Shown here piece by piece: positions 8,871-18,061 of a stretch of 64,000 nucleotides of DNA. Each line of letters opens with the position of its first letter. Within the stretch, counting starts at the first letter, position 1. This DNA comes from Hyalangium ruber (lineage in GTDB: Bacteria > Myxococcota > Myxococcia > Myxococcales > Myxococcaceae). The notes under the pieces were generated by a model that saw only the letters and a program-made list of their open reading frames with translations, did not search any database and was not told where the DNA came from. Made by a program: the position numbers and the translations under genes. The stretch spans positions 248,001-312,000 of the forward strand of contig NZ_JAXIVS010000002.1 of the NCBI RefSeq assembly GCF_034259325.1, read 5' to 3'.

Positions 8871-11068
8871 GCGCGCTCGAGGATTTCGTCGCTGCGCAGG
8901 CCGCTGGCCTTGGCGGCCTCCACGTCCAGCCCCTCGCCGTGGCCGCGCCCCCGGCCCTCGAAGACGATGCTGGCGCCGTCGAAGGAGGCAGTGCGCGGAC
9001 AGGAGGGCAGCTTCAGCGCCGAGCGCAGCACCTCGCACGGCTGGCTCTCCGTGGTGTCGAAGGTGGCGCCGCCCTCTCGCTCGGCGCGGATGAAGGAGAC
9101 CCGCCCCGCCTCGAAGCGCAGCGAGGCCAGCCCCGAGCCCAGCAGCGCCTCCACCCTCGCCCGGGGGCGCACCTCGCGCCAGGGCTCCTCGCCTCCCTGG
9201 GAGAAGAGCAGCCACTGCTTCCAGCGCAGCGGCGGCAGACTTAGCGCCCGCTCCTCCTCGGGCTTCGCGCGCACCGTGCCGAGGAAGGCCTGGCAGTGCG
9301 TCGTGTCGCAGATGGGCCGGCCTCCGTGCCGACTCTCGGCGTGGCGCTCGTTGTGCGCCACCACGCGCGCCAGCGCCACCCGCGCCTCGCCCTTGGCCGC
9401 CGCGTCCTCGGCCGCCACCACGCCCGCTGTGTATTGCAGGCGCGTGGTGCGGAAGAGGAAGTCCGAGCCTCTCCGCGCGCTGCGCTGGCGCTCGGTGGTC
9501 GGCACTCCCGGGGGCGGCCGGTACGGCGGTGGGGTGGACCACGTGAAGATGCCCGCGTAGTCCCGGCCCTCCGAGGGCAACCCCGGCACTCGCACCCGCC
9601 ATGGGCTGCCCAGGCACACCGCTGGCCCTCGCGCCACCATGTCCCTCATCCGGGAGAAGCCCTGGGGCACTCCGCGCGGCGTGCCTTGGTCCACCGCGAA
9701 GCCCGCGCTGGGACAGCCCGCCTCCACCTCCGAGGCCGAGGCCAACCCCAGCACCTGCACCCTCGCCGCCTCGGTTCCTGCGCGCTCGCGCACCCGCGCG
9801 AGCACCTTGGGCACCTCGCCCGCGAAGCTGCGCGGCATCTTCCCCGGCCGCATCACCACGGCGATGACGTCCGCGTCCACCGCGACGATCCACCCATACT
9901 GCGGCCGGCTTGCCGCGTCCCGCACGGTGCCCGTCTTCGTGGCCACGCCCGCGAACGCTCGGGAGGCGGTCAGCTCCGAGAGCGTCCCGGCCGAGGCGTT
10001 CTCCTTCATCATCTCGATGAGCTCCGGCCGAGCCTCGGCGAGCAACCGGTACGCCTGCGCCATGCCCCATGGGGAGAGCGACAGCGTGGAGCGCAGGCCG
10101 ATGGCGTCCGCCATGTCCGTGGGCTTTCCCGTCAGCCCCACCGCGGACAGCACCGCGCCCCACGGGCCGAAGTCCGCGGCACCTCCGTGGGAGGCCCAGT
10201 CCAGGAAGTACCCGTTGCACGAGCGCAGCAGCGCCGTGCGCCCGTCCACCTGCTTTGGCAGCCGCTCACCACAGGCCCACTCCTGCACGCCCGCGCGCGG
10301 CGAGAGGAGCGGCGGCGGCGCGGCGCTCCCAGCGATGACGAAGGGCTTGAGCGTGGAGCCATAGGGCAGCGCGCGCTGCACCTCTCCCTCCACCAGCAGC
10401 AGCTCGCCCGAATGGCGGCTCACCACCACCGTGGCGGGCAGCGACGCCTGTACCTGCACGTCCGCCAGCTCGTCGATGGAGACGGGCACCACCCAGCGCG
10501 CTCCGTCCTGGCACTGGCGCAGCCTGCGAGAGAGCGCCTTGGGAAAGCCCTGCTGCTCCCCGAGGATGCGCGAAAGCGCTCTTCTCGCCCGAGGCGTATC
10601 CACCGCCGGCGCACGTGCGAGCTCCGCCGCCGCCGCCGTGAGGGACTGGTAGGGCCCCTCGCGCCACTCGGGCAGCTCGCCGCTCACCACCAGCGCGAAG
10701 GCCTCGTGGAAGAGCCGGTCCTCGGCGGCGGCGGGGCACGCCCACCACAGGAGCTGGTGTGCCAGCTCATGCCGCAGCGCCATTCGCAGGCGCGGGTCCA
10801 ACACCCCCGGCATGTTTTGCCGCAGTTCCACCAGGCCGGGCCGGCCCTGGGCGTTGCGCTCCGGCGCCAGCCCCACGCCGCGCTGGAGGCGAATGGAGGC
10901 CGGCGCCTGGGTGGGGCTTCCACCGGCCTCGGCCACGTACCGCGCCTCCAGCTCCTTCCAGGCCACCTCGGCCTCGGCGCGCAGGGCGGCCTCGGGCGTG
11001 ACGTCGCCCTGCGTGTGGAATACCGGGGTGGCCGCCAGCAACGCGGCTGTCACAGCGGCCCACCCCAT
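8819..11068 (-). CDS. yfaQ: YfaQ-like (DUF2300) multidomain envelope enzyme: HExxH, transpeptidase-like and SpoIID-like regions
   Basis: 749 residues with an N-terminal signal sequence ([12 protein letters not shown]). Three sets of enzyme-like motifs are visible. Residues ~95-130 contain HELAH (100-104) followed by FHEAFA, a zinc-metallopeptidase pattern. Residues ~205-415 look like a penicillin-binding transpeptidase fold: STLK (238-241), SCN (283-285) and KTG (378-380). Residues ~545-735 resemble SpoIID/Lyt[36 protein letters not shown] and [11 protein letters not shown] (705-715). The family partners bacterial alpha-2-macroglobulin in the E. coli yfaPATQS cluster. The ATG lies 3 bases after the yfaS stop, making this the last gene of the operon. 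Activity is inferred from motifs; the domains could be non-catalytic relics. It probably acts on peptidoglycan or on proteins in the periplasm. Confidence 0.85.
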   Translation of the reverse strand: MGWAAVTAALLAATPVFHTQGDVTPEAALRAEAEVAWKELEARYVAEAGGSPTQAPASIRLQRGVGLAPERNAQGRPGLVELRQNMPGVLDPRLRMALRHELAHQLLWWACPAAAEDRLFHEAFALVVSGELPEWREGPYQSLTAAAAELARAPAVDTPRARRALSRILGEQQGFPKALSRRLRQCQDGARWVVPVSIDELADVQVQASLPATVVVSRHSGELLLVEGEVQRALPYGSTLKPFVIAGSAAPPPLLSPRAGVQEWACGERLPKQVDGRTALLRSCNGYFLDWASHGGAADFGPWGAVLSAVGLTGKPTDMADAIGLRSTLSLSPWGMAQAYRLLAEARPELIEMMKENASAGTLSELTASRAFAGVATKTGTVRDAASRPQYGWIVAVDADVIAVVMRPGKMPRSFAGEVPKVLARVRERAGTEAARVQVLGLASASEVEAGCPSAGFAVDQGTPRGVPQGFSRMRDMVARGPAVCLGSPWRVRVPGLPSEGRDYAGIFTWSTPPPYRPPPGVPTTERQRSARRGSDFLFRTTRLQYTAGVVAAEDAAAKGEARVALARVVAHNERHAESRHGGRPICDTTHCQAFLGTVRAKPEEERALSLPPLRWKQWLLFSQGGEEPWREVRPRARVEALLGSGLASLRFEAGRVSFIRAEREGGATFDTTESQPCEVLRSALKLPSCPRTASFDGASIVFEGRGRGHGEGLDVEAAKASGLRSDEILERAYGAEGPKGNSAVKSAP

Positions 11069-11071
11069 CGG

Positions 11072-14000
11072 CTACCAGTCCCCCCGCGGCTTCTCGGAGG
11101 GCTTCACCGCCAGCACGTCCGACTTCGTCCGGCCCCGGAGGCTGGTGACATACATGTCCTCGATGGAGGCCGGAGGCGCCGTGAAGGAGCCCGCGAACTG
11201 GGCCCGCATGACGTAGCCCACCGTGCGCGGGCTGTCGCTCCACCACGCCGGCTCCTCGAAGAAGAACGTCGCCCGCTCCGGGCTCAGCACGCGCCGCTTG
11301 AGGGCCTCGGGCGCCAGGGCCAGCGAGTGCGGCGCGCCCCGGAACTCCTTGTCCTCGATGAGCGGCACGAAGCCTGCGGGCACCGCGTCCTCCACCACGT
11401 AGTAGGCCGAGCGCGCCTTGTTGTCCCCGCGCGCGTCGAGGATGAGTTCCACGAAGACTTCCTCGCCCTGCGCCACCTGCTCTCCGGAGGCCAGCGGCAC
11501 CTTGCCGCTGTCGCGCAGCACCCAGTAGCGGCGCTCGATGCTCATGCCCTCGGCGCGCGGCTGCACATCAGGCAGCGGCGTGAGCGTGGTGGCCCGCAGC
11601 GTGGCCACTCCGTCGAACGCGGCCACGTTCACCGAGCGCGTGCCCGGCTCCAGCGTGGCCACCAGGCCCATGCCCCGAGGCGCGAAGCTCACCGTGCCCT
11701 TGGCGCCCTTCACCTGCGGCGGCGGCAGTTGCTTGAAGGCCTTCGCGTCCCGCTCGATGAGCCACAGCGAGTGCAGCAGCGCCGTGCTCCGATCGAACGT
11801 GGAGAGGTTCGGCCGGCTGAGCAGCTCCAGCAGGCTCCGGCGCGCCTTGTCCACGTCCAGCTTGCCGAAGGAGGCCGCGTGGGCGAGCAGCGCCGTGAGG
11901 CCCACGCGCCGCAGCGGATAGCGGAAGAAGGCCTCCTCGCCCTCCCCGTCCGTGTTCATGCCCGCCAGCCGCACGAAGCCCTCGTTGCTCGCCGTCACCA
12001 GCGCGTCCACGCGGGCCTGCAGCGTGGGCTCCTTCATGACGCCCGCCTTCTCCGCCGCCAGCACCGCGAGCGCCAGCGGGTAGAGCTCCCCCGGCGTCGC
12101 CCGGTCGAGCAGCGCGCGCACCCGCGCCGCCTGCCGCTCGCCGTACAGCCGGGACAGCACGTACGCGCGCGTGGCGTCGTACTCGAAGGGCAGGTTCTCC
12201 TGCGCCTCCAGCCAGCGCGCGCTGTCGGCGATGCGCGGGTCATTGGCCTCCACCAGCCCCGCGTCCACCGCGTAGGCCAGTCCGTCCAGGGCGATGAGCG
12301 TCATCGGCAGGTTGGGCGTGTTGTAGCCGCCGAACCAGGTGAAGCCGCCGCCCTTCACCGACAGGGAGAGGATCCGCGCGGTGCCCTGCACCGAGCGGCT
12401 GCGCGCCTCGGCCAGCAGCGCCTGGCTCTCGGGGTCGAGCTTCTCCAGCGCGTCCACCTTCTTGAGCGTCTGGAAGAGCGCCACGTTCGGCACCGTGGTG
12501 GAGACGAGCTGCTCCAGGCAGCCGTACGGGTAGGTGAGCAGTTCGCGCACGTTGGTGAGCGCCGCGTCCACCAGCGAGGGCTGGAGCACCAGCTGCACGT
12601 CCGTCAGCGTCGCGGAGGCCGGTGCCTGCAGCGACAGCTCGCCACCGCCCCAGGAGGACACCTTCACCGGCTCCTCCAGCGCGGCCGGACGCACCGGCAC
12701 CGCGCGCCGGTCCTTCAGCGGCTCCTTGCCGCCCGTCACGTCCACCGCCAGCTCCGCGCTGCCCGGCTGGGTGGCCTTGATCTGCAGACCAATCACCTGC
12801 TCGCCGCCCTGGCCCAGCTCCACCTTCTGCTGCTGGGTGTTGGCCTGGAGCATGCCCGCCGCCGCCAGCTTCACGTCGAGCAGCTGGCTGCCCTTGGAGG
12901 CCTGGCCCGCCGACAGGCGCACCGAGGCGAACGCCTCATCGCCCGCGCGCAGGAACTGCGGCAGCGCGGCGTACAGGTTGAGCCCGCCGCGCGTGGCGAA
13001 CTCGGAGGTGCCCTCGCCGAACCGGCCCGAGGTGTCCGCCGCCACCGCCGTCACCACCCAGAGCGTCTGGTTGGAGGGCAGCTTGAAGCGCACCGTGGCG
13101 CGCCCGTCGCGGTCGGTCACCACATCCGGCTGCCAGTGCGCCGTGTCGCGCTCCTCGTCCTTGGCCTTCCGCGTGGGCGGCTTCACCGAGGCGAAGGAGT
13201 GGTTCGGCAACCCCGCCATCTTGCGCGCCAGCGCCTCGCCGTAGCCGTAGCCCTGGAACTCGGCCGAGTAGAAGTTGGACACGTTGTTGCGCGCCGGCGG
13301 GTAGAAGAAGTCCAGCACCTTGGGGCGGAACTCTGTCTGGATGGCGTAGACGGCCTTGTCCACCACGCCCACCGAGAGCTGAGACACCACGCCGTTGCCC
13401 TCGTGGTCCGTCACCCGCACATCGATGACCTGCTCGGTGAGCGGCGCGGCCTCGGCGCGCCGGGGCGTCAGCTTCACCGAGAGGGTGCGCTCGGCCGGGA
13501 CGATGCGGAAGGACACCGTGCGCTCCTCCCAGCGGCCGGAGCTCGTCGGGTACGCCACGGAGGCGTACACCGCGCTGCCGAAGCGCTTCTCCACCGGGAA
13601 GCTGTGGACCAGCGTGCGGCCCTCCAGGTTCACCACCTGCGTGCCGTACAGCCCCGCGCCGGTGAACGTGAGCCACACCGGGCCTCCGTTCTTGCCACCC
13701 GGGCCCCAGCTGTCGGGCAGCAGGCCCACCAGCTGCGCCGAGTCCCCCGGCGACAGCGTGCCGGACAGCGAGGCCAGCGTGAGGTTGGCCACCTTCGCCA
13801 CCGGCTCGTCACTGCCGCCGATGACGAGCATGGACTGCTCGCCCTCCCACGCCTTGCCGTTCTTGTCCTTGACCGTCATCCGGGCCAGCACCGTGCCCAC
13901 TTCGTCCGTGGGCACCTTCTCGCGGTGGACCCCGTCCGGACCCGTGGTGAAGGTGCGCTTGGCCAGGCTCTTCTCGGTGTCATCCGCCTTGCGCAGTACG

Positions 14001-15781
14001 AACTCCACTTCGGCCTGCGTGGCGCCGTAGGGCTTGCCCGACAGCGTGGTGGCGCGCACCGCCAGCGTCGCCTCGCCGCCCTTCTTCACCACCGCCTCCG
14101 AGAAGCTGCCCGCGCCGAACACCTCCACGTCCGAGAGGAAGAACGGAGCCGTGGCGTTGGCGAACGTCTCCTGGTCATCCCTCGCGCGCACCGTGAGCGT
14201 GTAGCGGTACGGCAGCCGCTCCTCGCCCGCTGCCAGAGGAGGCACGTTAATTTCAATGACGGCCTCACCGTTCTCGTCGAACTTGGGCGCGCTGGACCAC
14301 GGGTCCTCGCCCGCGCCGCGCTCGGCCACCGTGGAGTAGAGGCGCTCGGGCACGCTGAGCTTGCCCTCGGTGCTGGAGGTGGAGCCGTACGTCACCGCGC
14401 TGCCCCCACCGCCCTTGCCCGCGTCATCCACCCAGGCGGGCGCGTCCAGCAGCGAGCGGTAGAGGAACACCTCATAGCGCGCGCCCTCGGGCACGCCGCC
14501 CGCGTAGCGCCGCGCCTTCACCGTGGCCTTCAACGGCTGGCCCGGGACGATGTTCTCCTTCTCCGGAGTGAGCTCCAGGTAGAACGTCGGCTTCACGTAG
14601 TCCTGCACGCGCGCCTCGCCCTGGTGCGACTGCTCGTCCACCGCGGCTGTCACGCGCAGCACGCCAGTGCCCAGGTCCTCCGGCACGGCCATGGTGCCGT
14701 GGAAGCTGCCGAACTCGTCCACCGCCGCGCGCGTCGTCACCTCGCGCCCCTCGGCGGAGGTGAGCTTCACCGCCACCTCCTTCTTCTTCGGGGTGAAGAG
14801 GCGCGCGAGGAAGGTGTCCGGCTGGCGCACCAAGCCCCGGAACTTCACCGTGTCGCCCGGCTTGTAGATGGGCCGATCGCTATAGATGAAGACGTCCGGC
14901 GCCACCGCGAGCGAGGAGTAGAAGTCCGTGTCCACCAGGGCCGTGTCCTGGCCCACCGTGGCGGTGGCGAGCACGCGCGGCTCGGACACCGCCAGCGTCA
15001 CCTCGCCCTTGTCGTTCGTGGTGCCCGTGGGGCCCTCGCCCGTGGGCAGGTACATCTTCACCTGCGCGCCCACGCGCGGCTTCTGGTCCCGGCCCGCCAC
15101 GCGCACCAGCACCTGGTTGTCCGTCTGCTTCATCTGCACGGTGAGGTCGGTGACGACGAGCACCACCTGGCCCTCCACCTTGCCCTGCACGAGTTGGAGC
15201 ACGTAGGTGCCCGCTGGCAGCGGGGCCAGCATCACCCGGCGCTCCTGGAAGCCGCCGCCGCCCCACGTGGAGAAGCCCGGCACGCTGAAGTCCGTGCCCG
15301 CGCCGCCCAGGTCCAGGTTGAGCCACTGGCTGCGCGCCACGGTGAAGCCCGCCGGCACGCCCACCAGCTTCTCGGGGCCCTGCGCCATCTCATTGAGCGC
15401 GGGCGGCGTGTCTTCGGGCCCGCGCGGCGGCAGCGCCGGGGAGACGGCGTCACGGAACTCCGTGCTGAAGGAGTAGAGCAGGTACGTGGTGGGCAGGCGC
15501 ACCGCGTTGAAGCCGCGGCTCAGCGCGCGCCCGGGGTTCTCCAGCAAGGGCGGCTCCTCGTACGCCCGGCGCATGTCCTGCTGCGCCTGGATGAAGGCGC
15601 TCAGGTTGTCCGGCTTGAGCACCCGCAGCTCCACGGGGCCCTTGCTGTCGAAGGCCACGTCCACCGCCACCGGCTCCTCGGGGCCGTAGGCGCGAGGCAC
15701 GGTGATGTACAGCGGCTTGGCGGCCGCGACTCCGGCCAGCGTCAGCGCCGCCAGCAGGCCAAAGCGCATGGAGACCTTCAT
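11072..15781 (-). CDS. yfaS: Bacterial alpha-2-macroglobulin (YfaS-like) with thioester motif
   Basis: 1569 residues, close to the usual 1500-1650 of bacterial A2M. A signal peptide ends near GVAAAKPLY. No lipobox is visible, unlike YfhM-type A2M lipoproteins. Multiple macroglobulin beta domains follow, including the MG2-type IYSDRPIYKPGDTVKFRG at ~305-320. The bait/A2M region has TDRDGRATVRFKLPSNQTLWVV. The thioester-type motif PYGCLEQL has its Cys at ~1088 (codon 12520-12518), followed by an alpha/alpha-toroid-like terpenoid-cyclase region and a receptor-binding-like beta domain. The family traps proteases covalently in the periplasm, analogous to complement C3/A2M. Its ATG (15781) overlaps the yfaA stop as ATGA, so translation is coupled. 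Start ATG 15781 directly begins the signal peptide. Confidence 0.95.
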   Translation of the reverse strand: MKVSMRFGLLAALTLAGVAAAKPLYITVPRAYGPEEPVAVDVAFDSKGPVELRVLKPDNLSAFIQAQQDMRRAYEEPPLLENPGRALSRGFNAVRLPTTYLLYSFSTEFRDAVSPALPPRGPEDTPPALNEMAQGPEKLVGVPAGFTVARSQWLNLDLGGAGTDFSVPGFSTWGGGGFQERRVMLAPLPAGTYVLQLVQGKVEGQVVLVVTDLTVQMKQTDNQVLVRVAGRDQKPRVGAQVKMYLPTGEGPTGTTNDKGEVTLAVSEPRVLATATVGQDTALVDTDFYSSLAVAPDVFIYSDRPIYKPGDTVKFRGLVRQPDTFLARLFTPKKKEVAVKLTSAEGREVTTRAAVDEFGSFHGTMAVPEDLGTGVLRVTAAVDEQSHQGEARVQDYVKPTFYLELTPEKENIVPGQPLKATVKARRYAGGVPEGARYEVFLYRSLLDAPAWVDDAGKGGGGSAVTYGSTSSTEGKLSVPERLYSTVAERGAGEDPWSSAPKFDENGEAVIEINVPPLAAGEERLPYRYTLTVRARDDQETFANATAPFFLSDVEVFGAGSFSEAVVKKGGEATLAVRATTLSGKPYGATQAEVEFVLRKADDTEKSLAKRTFTTGPDGVHREKVPTDEVGTVLARMTVKDKNGKAWEGEQSMLVIGGSDEPVAKVANLTLASLSGTLSPGDSAQLVGLLPDSWGPGGKNGGPVWLTFTGAGLYGTQVVNLEGRTLVHSFPVEKRFGSAVYASVAYPTSSGRWEERTVSFRIVPAERTLSVKLTPRRAEAAPLTEQVIDVRVTDHEGNGVVSQLSVGVVDKAVYAIQTEFRPKVLDFFYPPARNNVSNFYSAEFQGYGYGEALARKMAGLPNHSFASVKPPTRKAKDEERDTAHWQPDVVTDRDGRATVRFKLPSNQTLWVVTAVAADTSGRFGEGTSEFATRGGLNLYAALPQFLRAGDEAFASVRLSAGQASKGSQLLDVKLAAAGMLQANTQQQKVELGQGGEQVIGLQIKATQPGSAELAVDVTGGKEPLKDRRAVPVRPAALEEPVKVSSWGGGELSLQAPASATLTDVQLVLQPSLVDAALTNVRELLTYPYGCLEQLVSTTVPNVALFQTLKKVDALEKLDPESQALLAEARSRSVQGTARILSLSVKGGGFTWFGGYNTPNLPMTLIALDGLAYAVDAGLVEANDPRIADSARWLEAQENLPFEYDATRAYVLSRLYGERQAARVRALLDRATPGELYPLALAVLAAEKAGVMKEPTLQARVDALVTASNEGFVRLAGMNTDGEGEEAFFRYPLRRVGLTALLAHAASFGKLDVDKARRSLLELLSRPNLSTFDRSTALLHSLWLIERDAKAFKQLPPPQVKGAKGTVSFAPRGMGLVATLEPGTRSVNVAAFDGVATLRATTLTPLPDVQPRAEGMSIERRYWVLRDSGKVPLASGEQVAQGEEVFVELILDARGDNKARSAYYVVEDAVPAGFVPLIEDKEFRGAPHSLALAPEALKRRVLSPERATFFFEEPAWWSDSPRTVGYVMRAQFAGSFTAPPASIEDMYVTSLRGRTKSDVLAVKPSEKPRGDW

Positions 15782-17418
15782 GATCCAAACCCTCCCGGAA
15801 CCAGCGAATCACCCTGCACCGTGCCGCGCAGGCCCACGTACGGCAGCGTCTCGAGGTCGCGTCGGGCTTCCTCGATCTCGTCCGGCCCCGTGGCCGGCAG
15901 TGGCTTGCCCTTGCCCAGCTGTTGATCCGACCAGTACCCGTCGGCCAGGAGCCCGCTGAGCAGCGGCCCCATGTTCACTCCCACCGTCACCGAGCCCGGC
16001 GCGCGCAGCCCCGACACCACCGGGCCCGCCGCGTTGAGCAGGTTGGGGCTCTGGCCGTTGCAGGCCTTCTGCAGCCGCCCGAGCACCTCCTCGTTGGAGG
16101 CCAGCACCTGGTGGTTGCAGAACGAGCCCTGCGCCAGCGTGTTGCCTCCGTTGAACATGTTCTGCAGCGCGGGCGCGTCGCTCGCGCGGCCCCAGAGGAT
16201 GGCGAACTCGTGCTCCAGGTCCGCATCCCCGCGCGGGTGCCACACGAACGCCACCTGGCGCGTGCGCACCTGGCCGGGGTCCTCACCCGCCCAGTAGGCC
16301 TTCACCTTGGAGCCCTCGAGCGACTCGGGCAGCTTGAGCTGCAGCGCGATGAGCACCGGCATGTCCGAGGGCACCAGCTTCAGCAGATCATCCGAGAGCG
16401 GCGCCGCGTCCAGCCGCACCTTCTCGGTGAGCGGACCGGCGATGCCGCGTGCCACCAGCTTCGAGCCCTCGGCGGCGAACTGCAGCCGGGTGCCGTTCTC
16501 CAGCCCCAGCGCCTGGCTGACGTACACCATCTCTCGGCCGAGGACCTGGTTGTTGAAGCCCAGCTCCAGGTCCACGCCCTTGGGAGCCGCCAGTCGCTCC
16601 AGCTCGACGCACAGGCCGCGCAGCACCATCTCCGGCTGCCGTGCCACCACCATGCGGTCGGCGGTACGGCCCACGTACAGCGACTGCTCGGCGACGAGCC
16701 AGCGGGACACGCGGAAGCCCTCCTGGGGCGCCGTGACGGAGGGGCTGGCGCCGGAGGGGCAGTTGGAGGCCTTGAAGTCACCGCGCTCGGCCACCTTCTC
16801 CATGGCCTCGTAGGCGGCGGTGGTGGTGCTGCTGGGGCTGGGGATGATGAGGGCCGGCGCGTTCGTGTCGCTGGGGCCGACGAACCACAGCGCGCGGAAG
16901 GGCGAGTCCAGGAGCTGGCCCGCCACCACGTCGAACACCGCGCCCTTGAAGGAGGCGCCCAGGTCCTCACCCGTGGAGCCGAAGAAGGCGGCCCAGGAGC
17001 TGGCGAAGCCCTGGCCCAGCGGCTTCTTCATCTGCTCCTGGAGCCAGCGGTTGTCCACGAGGGCCTGGCGCACCTTGGCCGGCGCGTACACGTCCACCCA
17101 GACGGCGGGCGTGCCCTGGCTGCCCACATATAATGTCTTGGTGCCGGGCGAGGGCGGCTTGCCCTCCACCTTGGCGCCGGCGCTGGGGATGCCCGAGCCC
17201 CCCGGGCCCGAGCCCGTGGAGGAAGAGGGGCTGTCGGTGCCGTCGGGGCCCGCGCTGCGGCGGCCCAGCACGAAGGCGCCGGCCACCGCGCCGCCCACCA
17301 GCACGCTGACGAGGCCGATGAGGAGCCCCTTGGGGAAGCCCTTGTCGGAGGGCGGCGGAGCCGGAGGCGGCGGCTCCGAGGGCGTTGGCGCGCCCGTGGG
17401 GTTTTCCGGAGAGCTCAT
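15778..17418 (-). CDS. yfaA: YfaA-like (DUF2138) membrane-anchored protein
   Basis: 546 residues from ATG 17418, which overlaps the yfaT stop as ATGA; a longer frame to 17481 would invade yfaT. The first ~28 residues are cytoplasmic and Pro/Ser-rich. One membrane helix (KGLLIGLVSVLVGGAVAGAFVLG) follows, then a Gly/Ser-rich linker and a large periplasmic region. Position between YfaT- and YfaS-like genes, length and the start VDVYAPAKVRQALVDNRWL match the DUF2138 family (E. coli YfaA) as I remember it. No catalytic motif was found, and the molecular function of DUF2138 is unknown to me. It is likely a membrane partner that positions the alpha-2-macroglobulin or the YfaQ enzyme. Confidence 0.85.
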   Translation of the reverse strand: MSSPENPTGAPTPSEPPPPAPPPSDKGFPKGLLIGLVSVLVGGAVAGAFVLGRRSAGPDGTDSPSSSTGSGPGGSGIPSAGAKVEGKPPSPGTKTLYVGSQGTPAVWVDVYAPAKVRQALVDNRWLQEQMKKPLGQGFASSWAAFFGSTGEDLGASFKGAVFDVVAGQLLDSPFRALWFVGPSDTNAPALIIPSPSSTTTAAYEAMEKVAERGDFKASNCPSGASPSVTAPQEGFRVSRWLVAEQSLYVGRTADRMVVARQPEMVLRGLCVELERLAAPKGVDLELGFNNQVLGREMVYVSQALGLENGTRLQFAAEGSKLVARGIAGPLTEKVRLDAAPLSDDLLKLVPSDMPVLIALQLKLPESLEGSKVKAYWAGEDPGQVRTRQVAFVWHPRGDADLEHEFAILWGRASDAPALQNMFNGGNTLAQGSFCNHQVLASNEEVLGRLQKACNGQSPNLLNAAGPVVSGLRAPGSVTVGVNMGPLLSGLLADGYWSDQQLGKGKPLPATGPDEIEEARRDLETLPYVGLRGTVQGDSLVPGGFGS

Positions 17419-18044
17419 GGAGTCCACTCCTTGAAGCGGAAGAAGCCGAGGAAGGCGGTGTTCTGGGGCACGGGGCGCCACTCGACGGGCGCCTCGGTGG
17501 CGAGCTGGTGCAGCACGCCGGTGCGCACGGCGGCGCCCTTCTCACCCGGGTGATAGACGACGCGCGCCGGCGCATGCGCCTTGTCCTGCGGGCGCACCAC
17601 CAACATGAGGTGGAAGACGGGGCCGGCCTCCTGCTCCTGGCGGAAGGCCAGCAGGTCCCCGGTGCGCAGCGTCTCGAGCGTGGCCTCATCCCGGCCCAGC
17701 GGCGCGAAGCTGCGCGAGAGCAGCGTCTCCGCGTCCGCGAAGTCCGCGGGCTGGCCTCGCGCATCGAGCCACAGGGGCCGGGCGAGCCGCTCGGGGAAGA
17801 AGCGCTTGTGCGCGCTGCGGTAGGCGAAGCGCACCAGCCCCGCGCAGTCGCGCTGCTCCGGGTGCCAGAGCGGATCCATCTTCCGGACCTGCGCCAGCGC
17901 CACTTGTCCCAGCTCGCGGAGCAAGAGCACGTCTCGCGCCTCGCGCGACTCGGAGGAGGCGGCGGGCGTCTCGGGCGCGGCGGAAGCCGCCGGTGCCGGA
18001 GTCGGAGCGGCGGCGAGCGCCAGGGTGAGGGCCAGGGAGAGCAT
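17415..18044 (-). CDS. yfaT: YfaT-like (DUF1175) exported protein, NlpC/P60-like pattern
   Basis: 209 residues with a clear signal peptide (MLSLALTLALAAAPTPAPAA). The mature part carries WHPEQRDCAGLVRFAYRSAH, the DCAGLVRFAYR motif of DUF1175. This resembles the Cys-containing start of NlpC/P60 papain-like peptidases. A downstream FHLMLVV places a His where NlpC/P60 catalytic His would be. That gives a possible Cys-His cysteine peptidase or amidase acting on peptidoglycan, though E. coli YfaT is, to my knowledge, uncharacterised. Second gene of the yfa operon: it starts 17 bases after the yfaP stop and its TGA overlaps the yfaA ATG. No strong Shine-Dalgarno is visible, consistent with coupling to yfaP. 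Confidence 0.85.
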   Translation of the reverse strand: MLSLALTLALAAAPTPAPAASAAPETPAASSESREARDVLLLRELGQVALAQVRKMDPLWHPEQRDCAGLVRFAYRSAHKRFFPERLARPLWLDARGQPADFADAETLLSRSFAPLGRDEATLETLRTGDLLAFRQEQEAGPVFHLMLVVRPQDKAHAPARVVYHPGEKGAAVRTGVLHQLATEAPVEWRPVPQNTAFLGFFRFKEWTP

Positions 18045-18061
18045 GCGCGGCGGCGAGGCGG

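Noticed and set aside
6831-10220. Long minus-strand open frame spanning the CHASE kinase gene
   Set aside because: Antisense shadow of the kinase and out-of-frame copy of yfaQ; no conserved motif in this frame.
9296-15925. Very long plus-strand open frame antisense to yfaS and yfaQ
   Set aside because: It is a product of high GC and third-position bias on the real minus-strand genes. The translation is His/Arg/Leu-rich with no fold or family feature, while the minus-strand reading has clear A2M and YfaQ motifs.
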